Below are positions 1 to 5,761 of a stretch of 6,403 nt of DNA, piece by piece. The stretch is from Candidatus Faecivivens stercoravium (GTDB taxonomy: Bacteria; Bacillota; Clostridia; Oscillospirales; Ruminococcaceae). Where the stretch lies: positions 1 through 6,403 of the forward strand of contig DVHA01000076.1 in NCBI GenBank assembly GCA_018712425.1, read 5' to 3'. The translations under genes were made by a program, and so were the position numbers. How positions within the stretch are numbered: the stretch's first letter is position 1; each line of letters opens with the position of its first letter. The notes under the pieces are model-generated. The model made no database searches, was not told where the DNA came from, and was given only the letters and a program-made list of their open reading frames with translations.

Positions 1-1312
1 CGGGGACACAGGTTCCCGCCAGGCCGCCCGGCCCGTAGGCGACGGCAGAGGGCAGCTGCCGGGCGTGGGTGCCGGCGGAGAAGACCTGCGGCGGCCAGTC
101 CAGCCCGGTCGTCTGGCGGAAGACCTTGTCCAGCGTCTGGATGACCGGCGTCGACTTCGGGAAATGGTTTCCCGGGAGGAAACGGGTCTGGACGGCGGTA
201 AAACCGGCGGCTTCACAGCTTTTCAGGACGGCGGGGAAGACTTTCGACGGGTCGACGGTCAGGGGGCAGCGGGCGCTGAACCCCAGCTGTAAACGTCCCT
301 CTTCCAGCGAAAGGGTCCCGCAGCTCCATTTCATCCTGCCCGACGGCTCATCTTCGAAATCAATCCCCAGGGCGGCGCCATCGGCTGAACAGGCGGCTTT
401 GGCGGCAAAGGCGAGGGTTTCCCGGTCGCCTTCGTCCTCCGCCAGCCCGTTTTCCAGGAGCAGGAGCAGCAGTTTGACGATGACCCCGCTTCGGATATCG
501 GTGAAGGAGGGGTGGCCGCTGATGCTGTCCGCCCAGCAGAGGATCCCTTCGTCCGTCTCTTTCCAGCCGCAGCCCTCCGGCAGCGAAAGCCCCTCCAGCT
601 TTTCCAGGAGGGCGCCGCTCTTTTCCAGAAGCGCCTCCGCGTGGCGGGGGACCAGTCCGGGGACATTTTCCGCCCAGAGGGCATGGATTTTGGCAAAGGG
701 GCGGCTGGCGGCCATTTTGCCGCTGACAACCGGCCGTTCGCCGTAGCAGACGGGGAAGCCGCTGTCGGTGACGAGGATGAGGTCGGGCAGCGCGCAGTGG
801 GCGGCATAGTACCGGGCGTCGTCCATCCCGCTTTCCTCATTGGTCCCGGCGAGGGCGCAGACGTCGTATGTAAGCGCCATCCCCAGATCCCGCAGGCAGA
901 GGACGGTATACAGCCCGGCGATGCTGGGGCCTTTGTTGTCCTGGGAGCCCCGGCCGATGATCAGGCCGTCTTTGACGGTACCGGCAAAGGGCGGGTAGAT
1001 CCACCCCTCTCCGGCGGGCACGACATCCAGATGCCCCATCAGGCCAATCCGCTTCGGTTTCCCTTCCCACTGGGGGCAGTAAAGCTCGCCCACATGGTAG
1101 TCGTGGTTGCGGGCGGCAAGGCCGTGGCTTTTCCCGATTTCCAGGTAGGCGTCCAGCACCTCCCGGCAGTTTTGGCCGTAGGGCGGGACACCGCTTGGGT
1201 CGGCGACGCTGGGGAAGCGGATCAGGCGGCAGACTTCGTCCACCATCTCGTCCCGGTGCCGGGCAATCCACTGGTCGACCTGCTGAACCAATTGTTTTGT
1301 AATGGCAGCCAT
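1..1312 (-). CDS. M20-family dipeptidase, PepV/Sapep-like (C-terminus cut by window edge)
   Basis: This is a cytoplasmic metal-dependent peptidase expected to cleave dipeptides into free amino acids. I translated the minus strand from the ATG at 1312-1310; it stays open for 437 codons to the left edge. Metal and catalytic residues of the M20 family appear in order. They are GHLDVVPAG with H94 and D96, GRGSQDNKGP with bridging D125, GTNEESG with E159 (general base) and E160, and VTDSGFPV with D183. The spacing matches Lactobacillus PepV (H87, D89, D119, E153, E154, D177). Residues 413-418 read AGTHAR, where PepV relatives usually have GGTYAR. The last metal-binding histidine should lie just outside the window, with roughly 30 residues missing. 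The start is supported by AAGGAG at 1326-1321, eight bases upstream. The gene is divergent from the decayed regulator. The dipeptidase assignment is strong; exact substrate preference is unknown. Confidence 0.93.
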   Translation of the reverse strand, partial: MAAITKQLVQQVDQWIARHRDEMVDEVCRLIRFPSVADPSGVPPYGQNCREVLDAYLEIGKSHGLAARNHDYHVGELYCPQWEGKPKRIGLMGHLDVVPAGEGWIYPPFAGTVKDGLIIGRGSQDNKGPSIAGLYTVLCLRDLGMALTYDVCALAGTNEESGMDDARYYAAHCALPDLILVTDSGFPVCYGERPVVSGKMAASRPFAKIHALWAENVPGLVPRHAEALLEKSGALLEKLEGLSLPEGCGWKETDEGILCWADSISGHPSFTDIRSGVIVKLLLLLLENGLAEDEGDRETLAFAAKAACSADGAALGIDFEDEPSGRMKWSCGTLSLEEGRLQLGFSARCPLTVDPSKVFPAVLKSCEAAGFTAVQTRFLPGNHFPKSTPVIQTLDKVFRQTTGLDWPPQVFSAGTHARQLPSAVAYGPGGLAGTCVP

Positions 1313-1320
1313 ATTTGCAT

Positions 1321-1326
1321 CTCCTT
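1321..1326 (-). promoter_or_regulatory. Ribosome binding site of the dipeptidase
   Basis: AAGGAG on the minus strand sits eight bases before the ATG at 1312 and fixes this start. No other in-frame start with a comparable site was seen. Confidence 0.8.
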
Positions 1327-1403
1327 TGATTTTCGATTTCCGGATGGAATTGGAATGGAAAGGGGACATGAGCGACTCCGCCCAGTTTTGTCCTATTATC
1401 TTC

Positions 1404-1431
1404 AGTATACGGCAAAAAGGGCTTTTTGCAA
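1404..1431 (-). promoter_or_regulatory. Candidate sigma-A promoter of the dipeptidase
   Basis: On the minus strand, TTGCAA (1431-1426, four of six to the -35 consensus) is followed after 16 bases by TATACT (1409-1404, five of six to the -10 consensus). Transcription would begin near 1397, giving a leader of about 85 bases. The spacer is filled by an inverted repeat (1412-1429), a natural place for a repressor to bind. This is inferred from motif match only. Confidence 0.5.
1412..1429. repeat. Inverted repeat in the dipeptidase promoter spacer
   Basis: GCAAAAA (1412-1418) and TTTTTGC (1423-1429) are perfect 7-base arms around a GGGC centre. The repeat lies between the proposed -35 and -10 boxes of the minus-strand promoter. 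It may be an operator. A chance A/T-run palindrome cannot be excluded. Confidence 0.5.
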
Positions 1432-1456
1432 CGGCCTGTTTTTATCAAAAGTGTAT

Positions 1457-1484
1457 ATTTTTGGCTCTTGTATCGGCCAAAAAT
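1457..1484. repeat. Perfect 9-base inverted repeat in the divergent intergenic region
   Basis: ATTTTTGGC (1457-1465) and GCCAAAAAT (1476-1484) are perfectly complementary arms separated by ten bases. The dyad covers the proposed -35 region of the rightward promoter. That placement and size fit a dimeric regulator operator better than a terminator, since no T-run follows on the plus strand. The regulator is unknown. The broken sensor/regulator gene just downstream may once have been involved, but this is speculation. Confidence 0.6.
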
Positions 1485-1496
1485 TTCCTTTAAAAT
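1468..1496 (+). promoter_or_regulatory. Weak candidate promoter of the decayed sensor gene
   Basis: TTGTAT (1468-1473, three of six) and TAAAAT (1491-1496, five of six) are separated by 17 bases, pointing toward the gene starting at 1574. The -35 box overlaps the 1457-1484 dyad. The match is modest, and the gene it would serve is now broken. Confidence 0.35.
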
Positions 1497-1573
1497 AGAA
1501 ATTGAAAGAAATCGGCCTTTGGCATGTAGAGTTTTAGCGGCGGCCGGAGCCGAACTGTAGAGGTGACGATCCC

Positions 1574-1972
1574 ATGAAAAGCAAACACAGTACGCTTTAT
1601 ACGATTGTGCGGTCTTATGTTGTGATTCTGCTGCTGCCGATGCTGTTCGGCATCCTGCTCCACTCGATCGCCCTGTAGATGACCCGGACCGAAGGGGATA
1701 ATGCCCAGATGCAGGTTTTAAGCCATGTGGAGGGGCAGGTCAATTTTACGCTGGAGAATATGAACAGCATCATCGATACCTTCCTGGTCAGCGGAAAGGT
1801 GGAAAACCTGTCGCGGCGGACGGACTTTGGCCGGGAAGAGTACCAGACGATGAACGAGATCCAGCAGGAGCTGATCCTGACCCGGCTTTCCAACGACTAT
1901 ATTGACGATCTGATCCTGTATTTCCACAATTCGGATACGGTGCTCAGCAGCCAGTACGAGCTTAAAAAGTAA
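1574..1972 (+). pseudogene. Remnant of a membrane-anchored sensor/regulator (AraC-type or YesM-type), with an in-frame TAG and a lost C-terminal part
   Basis: The frame opens with ATG at 1574, preceded by GAGGTG at 1560-1565 (eight-base gap). It encodes a short basic N-terminus and one membrane helix (about residues 11-34, with a VVILLLPMLFGILL core). A TAG at 1676-1678 interrupts the frame exactly where the helix ends. The same frame then continues for 97 codons from an ATG at 1679 to TAA at 1970-1972. The later part (NFTLENMNSIIDTFL; DLILYFHNSDTVLSS) resembles the extracytoplasmic sensor region of Firmicute two-component kinases or AraC-family regulators that control sugar-uptake operons. 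Such proteins usually run to several hundred residues, so the second membrane segment and the kinase or DNA-binding half are gone. Homology probably ends near 1960. Kinase versus AraC-type regulator cannot be told apart from what is left. A short peptide from 1679 may still be made but would lack an anchor or output domain. Confidence 0.75.
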
Positions 1973-2020
1973 AGTAGAAGGGGAAATTGACTTTTTTCAA
2001 GAAACAGCTAGAGGGGGATG

Positions 2021-2130
2021 TGTGAACAGGTCCAGTAAAAACGGACAATAGACAAAAGCTCCCAAATGTAGGAAATTAGAAGTACTACATTAGGGGGTAT
2101 TGTTATGTCTGGAAAAAACGGGAAGAAGTA
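2021..2130 (+). mobile_element. Probable left-end remnant of an insertion sequence (IS3-like)
   Basis: This stretch is AT-rich: I count 48 G+C in the 120 bases 1981-2100, against 45 of 60 at 2401-2460. Bases 2021-2047 begin TGTGAACAGGTCC and end CGGACA, with an A-run between. This has the general shape of an IS3-family terminal repeat (TG start, internal CC, A-run, GACA). About 60 bases further in, AGGGGG (2092-2097) precedes ATG at 2105 with a start MSGKNGKK. That looks like the first codons of a transposase OrfA, cut off at TAG 2129-2131. No right end or transposase body is present. The reading rests on layout and composition, not on a recognised named element. Confidence 0.4.
2059..2097 (+). 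promoter_or_regulatory. Stem-loop masking a ribosome binding site
   Basis: Bases 2059-2071 pair with 2085-2097: a perfect 7-base inner stem (AATGTAG with CTACATT), one A-A mismatch, then CCC with GGG, a T-G wobble and a C-G pair. The loop is 13 bases. The right arm contains the AGGGGG that would serve the ATG at 2105. In transcripts entering from outside, this fold would hide that ribosome site. Such masking is known from insertion sequences (IS10, IS200), where it keeps transposase silent. The pairing is seen in the sequence; the role is inferred. Confidence 0.5.
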
Positions 2131-2310
2131 GTGGCTCGAATGACTGGTGCGGAGATGTCTGCCGACACCGCCAATGAACAGATGCAGCTGTATAAGGTGC
2201 TGATGCGGTACTGCTCGATTGTCGTTTCGACCCTGCCGATCCTCTGTATCTATCCGTTTGTGCAGAAATATTTTGTAAACGGCGTAATGATCGGGTCGAT
2301 TAAAGGGTAA
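2131..2310 (+). pseudogene. C-terminal remnant of a carbohydrate ABC transporter permease (LplC/YtcP, MalG-like)
   Basis: The frame ending at TAA 2308-2310 encodes about 59 residues of the inner-membrane permease C-terminus. The segment VVSTLPILCIYPFVQKYFV followed by NGVMIGSIKG is the highly typical end of LplC/YtcP-type sugar permeases: last membrane helix, then a (V/I)GxxKG tail. A full protein is near 290-300 residues, so most of it, including the EAA loop that contacts the ATPase, is missing. The frame is open back to the TAG at 2077-2079, but upstream of about 2131 the sequence is AT-rich and does not look like permease. No ribosome site or plausible start serves it. Together with the sensor stub it marks a collapsed sugar-uptake operon. 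Confidence 0.8.
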
Positions 2311-2324
2311 TTCTGTGGTATAAT
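2296..2324 (+). promoter_or_regulatory. Extended -10 promoter of the desulfidase gene run
   Basis: TGGTATAAT (2316-2324) is a perfect extended -10 (TGn plus TATAAT). The -35 position, 17 bases upstream (TCGATT, 2296-2301), matches only three of six, as is common for extended -10 promoters. The expected start near 2331 leaves a leader of about 32 bases before the ATG at 2363. The promoter overlaps the final codons and stop of the permease remnant. Confidence 0.7.
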
Positions 2325-2362
2325 GGAAAAGTAAAATACTGGAAGAAAAAGTGGAGGAAACG

Positions 2363-3652
2363 ATGAACCAGCAGCAAATTGACCGTTATATCCGCCTGAT
2401 CCGTTCGGAGACGGCCCCCGCCATGGGATGTACCGAACCGGCGGCCGGGGCCCTCTGTGCCGCGGCTGCCGCAGCGCAGCTGGGATGTGCGCCGGAATCG
2501 CTGACCGTCGAGGTCAGCAGCTATATTTTCAAAAACGCGATGAACGTCGGGATCCCCGGCACGGGGGAAACCGGGCTGGACATCGCCTGCGCGATGGGCG
2601 CCCTCTGCCCGAAACCCGAGCTGGGGCTGTCGGTGCTGGGGGAATTTGACCCGGGCCTTCTGCCGGAAGCTCGGCGGCTCGCCCGTAACACCCGGATTTC
2701 GGTGGCCGAAGGGGTGCCGAAAGTCTACATCCGCGCCGTCGCCCACGGGGGCGGCAGCTATGGGGAAGCGGTCATCCGGGATACCCATACCGGTATCGTC
2801 TACCTCGGCCGGGACGGCGTCCCGGCGATGGAGAAGGATATGCAGTCGGCTTCTTCCGCGCCGGAAAGCGGCGGGGAAGGGGCGCAGCTGGACATCCCCG
2901 GCATCTGGCAGTTCGGGCAGGAAGTGCCGGTTAGTGCGCTCTATTTCCTGCGGGAACTGGTTCAGGTCAACTGTGCGATGGCCGAGGAAGGGCTTTCCCA
3001 CCCCTACGGCCTCCAGGTCGGCCGGCAGATGCACAGCGGGACGGCCGCCGGGCTGATTGCCGAGGATACCGCCAACTTTGCCGCCGCCTATACGGCCGCG
3101 GCCGCCGACGCGCGGATGTCCGGCTGTGAGCAGGCGGTCATGAGCGTCGCGGGGAGCGGCAACCAGGGCCTGACCGCGACCCTGCCGGTCATCGCCGTCG
3201 CCCGGAAGTCCGGGAAATCGGAAGAGGTGATGCTGCGGGCGCTGGCCATCAGCATCCTCACCACCATCCACGCCAAAGAATACATCGGGCGGCTGTCGGT
3301 CCTCTGCGGGTGCGGCGTCGCGTCTTCCATCGGCGTCACCGCCGGGGTCGTCTATATGCTGGGCGGGAGCCTGGAACAGGCCGAGATGGGGATCCGCACG
3401 ATGACGGCGGATATCTCCGGCATCGTCTGCGACGGGGCAAAGCCGGGATGTGCCCTGAAAATCGCCACCTCGGTGGGGGCGGCCATGCGGGCGGCCAGCT
3501 TCGCCCTCTCCGGCATCGGCGCGTCCGCCCACGACGGGATTGTCGCGGGGGACGTCGAGGAGACGCTCAGAAACCTCGGCGAACTGGGCGCCGACGGGAT
3601 GGCGGCGGCCAACCAGGTGATTCTGGACATGCTGCTGCATAAACAGGGATAA
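2363..3652 (+). CDS. cyuA: L-cysteine desulfidase family protein (CyuA/YhaM, UPF0597; also called serine dehydratase alpha-like)
   Basis: The product (429 residues) is predicted to be a cytoplasmic iron-sulfur enzyme that breaks L-cysteine into pyruvate, sulfide and ammonia. Signature segments are MGCTEPAAGALCAAAA near the N-terminus, VSSYIFKNAMNVGIPGTGE, MSVAGSGNQGLTATLPV, and the C-terminal block LCGCGVASSIGVTAG to GIVCDGAKPGCALK. C23 corresponds to the conserved N-terminal active-site cysteine. C315 or C317 with C356 and C363 match the cluster ligands of the Methanocaldococcus enzyme (C282, C322, C329) in spacing. ATG 2363 is preferred over the in-frame GTG at 2351 because GGAGG (2353-2357) lies five bases before the ATG and overlaps that GTG. 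It leads the three-gene run. Some relatives are annotated as serine dehydratase subunits, so serine activity is an alternative. Confidence 0.9.
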   Translation: MNQQQIDRYIRLIRSETAPAMGCTEPAAGALCAAAAAAQLGCAPESLTVEVSSYIFKNAMNVGIPGTGETGLDIACAMGALCPKPELGLSVLGEFDPGLLPEARRLARNTRISVAEGVPKVYIRAVAHGGGSYGEAVIRDTHTGIVYLGRDGVPAMEKDMQSASSAPESGGEGAQLDIPGIWQFGQEVPVSALYFLRELVQVNCAMAEEGLSHPYGLQVGRQMHSGTAAGLIAEDTANFAAAYTAAAADARMSGCEQAVMSVAGSGNQGLTATLPVIAVARKSGKSEEVMLRALAISILTTIHAKEYIGRLSVLCGCGVASSIGVTAGVVYMLGGSLEQAEMGIRTMTADISGIVCDGAKPGCALKIATSVGAAMRAASFALSGIGASAHDGIVAGDVEETLRNLGELGADGMAAANQVILDMLLHKQG

Positions 3653-3729
3653 AGGTTGGACGGCAAAAGGTCCATAACATAAACATGCGATATATCTTTA
3701 AGCTATAACTTTTGATTGACCGATTCATC

Positions 3730-3735
3730 AGGAGG
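3730..3735 (+). promoter_or_regulatory. Ribosome binding site deciding the URO-D-like start
   Basis: AGGAGG lies nine bases before ATG 3745. It falls inside the longer frame that would begin at TTG 3712, which argues against that earlier start. Confidence 0.8.
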
Positions 3736-3744
3736 AATCAAACG

Positions 3745-4701
3745 ATGAATAAGATTGAACGGATGCAGGCGGTTTTTGCCGGGAAGGCTCCGGATTATAC
3801 CCCCGCCGGTTTCTGGTTTCATTATCCCGCGGACCTGACCGCGGAAGAGGCCGCCAAGGCCCATGTCAAACTCTACCGCCAGCTGGACAACGATATCATC
3901 AAGGTGATGGACGACTCCTTCGGCCATATGGTGACCGAGGGGATTGATATCCGGAAACCGTCCGATTGGCGGGAGATCCGGCTTCCCGGTCGGGACTGCC
4001 AGCAGTACCGGAAGATGGAAAAGGTCATCCGCCTGATTGCGGAAAAGACCGGCGGGGAGGTTATGATCTTCCCGACCTTCTGGAGCCCCTTTAAAATCGC
4101 GTCCTTTACCTACTGCTTTGCCGGGCGGGATGACGCGGCGTTTATGAAAGACTGCGCCGAAGACCCCGAGTCGGTGCTGGCGGGGGTGCAGGCGATCGCC
4201 AACGCCGAAACCGACTGGGTGAAAGGGTACCTGGAAGCGGGCGCTTCGGGCGTCTACTATTCCGGCCAGTTCAGCGAACCCCAGCGGTTTGACCGGGAGA
4301 CCTGGGAAAAGCTGGTCAAGCCCAGCGACCTGCAGGTCTTAAACGAAGTAAAGGCCCAGGGCGGCTACAACATCCTGCATATCTGCGGCGAGGCGGAGCA
4401 TGGGTTCCGCTCCAGCCCCGAACGGTATGTGGGCTACCCGGGGGACCTGTTCAACTGGGACACCCACCGCACCGGTCTTTCGCTGGAAGAAGGGAAAAAG
4501 CTCTTCCAGGCGCCGGTTTTGGGCGGGTTGGATAACCATGGCCTGTTGGTGGAAGGGTCGCTGGCGGAGATCGCGGCGGAAACCCGCCGTCTGATTGAGA
4601 CGGTCGGCCGGGAAGGCTTTATGGTCGGCGCCGATTGCACCGTACCGAATACGATCGAGATCGAACGGCTGCGGGCGGCGGTGGACGCGGCCAAAGCGTA
4701 A
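3745..4701 (+). CDS. URO-D superfamily protein with MtaA/CmuA-like zinc motif (methyltransferase-like, not HemE)
   Basis: The 318-residue product has the TIM-barrel family pattern of uroporphyrinogen decarboxylase and cobalamin-dependent methyltransferases. NILHICGE carries H212 and C214, and MVGADCTVP carries C298. This HxC...C set matches the zinc-binding thiol-activating site of MtaA/CmuA-type methyltransferases. The arginine-rich RQAGR motif of true HemE is absent near the N-terminus (TPAGFWFHYP instead), so haem synthesis is unlikely. Methyl transfer to or from a corrinoid or thiol is the best guess, but no corrinoid protein is encoded nearby and the substrate is unknown. ATG 3745 is chosen over TTG 3712 because AGGAGG (3730-3735) lies nine bases before it. 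It follows the desulfidase by 92 bases without a terminator and precedes the reductase by 13 bases, so shared transcription is likely. Confidence 0.85.
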   Translation: MNKIERMQAVFAGKAPDYTPAGFWFHYPADLTAEEAAKAHVKLYRQLDNDIIKVMDDSFGHMVTEGIDIRKPSDWREIRLPGRDCQQYRKMEKVIRLIAEKTGGEVMIFPTFWSPFKIASFTYCFAGRDDAAFMKDCAEDPESVLAGVQAIANAETDWVKGYLEAGASGVYYSGQFSEPQRFDRETWEKLVKPSDLQVLNEVKAQGGYNILHICGEAEHGFRSSPERYVGYPGDLFNWDTHRTGLSLEEGKKLFQAPVLGGLDNHGLLVEGSLAEIAAETRRLIETVGREGFMVGADCTVPNTIEIERLRAAVDAAKA

Positions 4702-4714
4702 CGGAGGGAATGGT

Positions 4715-5635
4715 ATGAAGTATGTAAACATCGGCGGCACCGGCCTGCGGGCTTCCAACATCGTCATGGGCTGTATGCGGCTGTCCAGCCTCTCCAAAAA
4801 GGAGGCGGAGGCGCTGGTCCGCACCGCCCTGGAGCAGGGGATCAACCTCTTCGACCACGCCGATATCTACGGCGGCGGCAGCTGCGAAGAGATTTTTGCC
4901 GAGGCGGCCGGGATGAATGAGACGGTCCGGGAAAAGATGATCCTCCAGAGCAAATGCTCCATCCGGGACGGCTATTTCGACTTCTCCAAAGGGTACCTGC
5001 TCCAGTCGGTCGACGGCATCTTAAAACGGCTGCACACCGACTATCTGGACATCCTGCTGCTCCACCGCCCCGACCCGCTGATGGAGCCGGAAGAGGTGGC
5101 CGAGGCGATCGAGACGCTGCACCGGAGCGGCAAGGTCCGCTACTTCGGCGTCTCCAACCAGAACCCGATGCAGATCGAGCTTTTGCAGAAATACACCGGC
5201 CAGAAGCTGATTGTCGACCAGTTACAGATGAGCCTCGCCCATACGCCGGTCTTTGACAGCGGCCTTACCGTCAACATGCAGATCGGCCAGAGCATCGACC
5301 GCACCGGCAGCATCTACGAGTACAGCCGGCTGAAAGGGATCACCCTCCAGGCCTGGTCGCCCTTCCAAAAGGGGTACTTTGAAGGCACCTTCCTCGGGGA
5401 CACCGAGCACTACGGCAAACTGAACGAAACCATCCGCCTCCTGGCGGAGAAGTACGGCGTCACCGACACCGCCATCGCGGTCGCCTGGCTGACCCGCGTC
5501 CCGTCGGGCATCCAGGTCATCCTCGGCACCACCAGGCCCCAGCGGCTGATCGACGGCTGTAAGGGGTCGGAGATCCCGCTGACGCGGAAAGAGTGGTTTA
5601 GCCTCTACGCCGCCGCCGGGAATATGATTCCGTAA
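4715..5635 (+). CDS. Aldo/keto reductase, YdhF-like
   Basis: The product (306 residues) is a cytoplasmic NAD(P)H-dependent carbonyl reductase of the aldo/keto reductase superfamily. The catalytic tetrad is visible: D47 and Y52 in LFDHADIYGG, K80 in LQSKCSI, and H117 in LLLHRPDPLMEPEEVAEA. HRSGKVRYFGVSN, the VILGTTRP cofactor-binding segment and the tail LTRKEWFSLYAAAGNMIP resemble E. coli YdhF along its length. The frame is open back to 4595, inside the upstream gene. ATG 4715 is chosen because GGAGGG (4703-4708) lies six bases before it and the protein then starts MKYVNIGGTGL, the normal family start. The ATG at 4710 is out of frame and hits TGA at once. Only 13 bases separate it from the URO-D-like gene, so the two probably act on one pathway. 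The physiological substrate is unknown. Confidence 0.93.
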   Translation: MKYVNIGGTGLRASNIVMGCMRLSSLSKKEAEALVRTALEQGINLFDHADIYGGGSCEEIFAEAAGMNETVREKMILQSKCSIRDGYFDFSKGYLLQSVDGILKRLHTDYLDILLLHRPDPLMEPEEVAEAIETLHRSGKVRYFGVSNQNPMQIELLQKYTGQKLIVDQLQMSLAHTPVFDSGLTVNMQIGQSIDRTGSIYEYSRLKGITLQAWSPFQKGYFEGTFLGDTEHYGKLNETIRLLAEKYGVTDTAIAVAWLTRVPSGIQVILGTTRPQRLIDGCKGSEIPLTRKEWFSLYAAAGNMIP

Positions 5636-5663
5636 AAACTGAATTCTTTGAATCCTCGCTTTG

Positions 5664-5699
5664 CCCCCATCCGCTTTTGGATGGGGGTCTTTTTGTTTT
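5664..5699 (+). terminator. Strong intrinsic terminator after the reductase
   Basis: CCCCCATCC (5664-5672) pairs perfectly with GGATGGGGG (5679-5687) around a six-base GCTTTT loop and is followed by TCTTTTTG and TTTTG. This is a textbook rho-independent terminator, about 30 bases after the reductase stop. It closes the gene run and separates it from the recombinase. Confidence 0.95.
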
Positions 5700-5761
5700 G
5701 CGGAAGGAATAATCCCGTCGTTTTTCGGAACAATAAGGAAAAACGCATGGGAGGATTTGCC

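Noticed and set aside
331..1448. Two minus-strand open frames (331-840 and 837-1448)
   Set aside because: They are shifted frames of the dipeptidase gene, rich in R/P/A from GC-rich codons; the true frame carries all M20 motifs.
512..1498. Long plus-strand open frame of 328 codons
   Set aside because: It is the complement of the dipeptidase coding strand. It has no family motifs, and it runs through the divergent promoter region.
1676..1678. TAG as a pyrrolysine or other recoded codon
   Set aside because: No pyrrolysine machinery or methylamine methyltransferase is visible. The position is a sensor linker after a membrane helix, and the gene is truncated anyway.
1959..2051. Open frame across the scar as a small gene
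   Set aside because: It has no start codon or ribosome site and spans the sensor end and the IS-like terminus; more likely chance.
2300..3640. 446-codon minus-strand open frame opposite the desulfidase
   Set aside because: A GC-driven shadow with low-complexity composition and no recognisable domain; the plus strand has clear CyuA motifs and a ribosome site.
3653..3744. Separate promoter, terminator or riboswitch between desulfidase and URO-D-like gene
   Set aside because: Only a weak 5-base hairpin (3657-3661 with 3670-3674) without a T-run, and a TATAAC (3704-3709) lacking a -35 box, were seen. The gap is too short and unstructured to support a riboswitch.
3745..4701. Annotation as genuine uroporphyrinogen decarboxylase (HemE)
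   Set aside because: The N-terminal RQAGR signature is missing and the methyltransferase-type HxC...C zinc motif is present; no haem genes are nearby.
5636..5761. Attachment site or promoter before the recombinase
   Set aside because: Apart from the terminator, no direct repeat, tRNA-like sequence or convincing -35/-10 pair was found.
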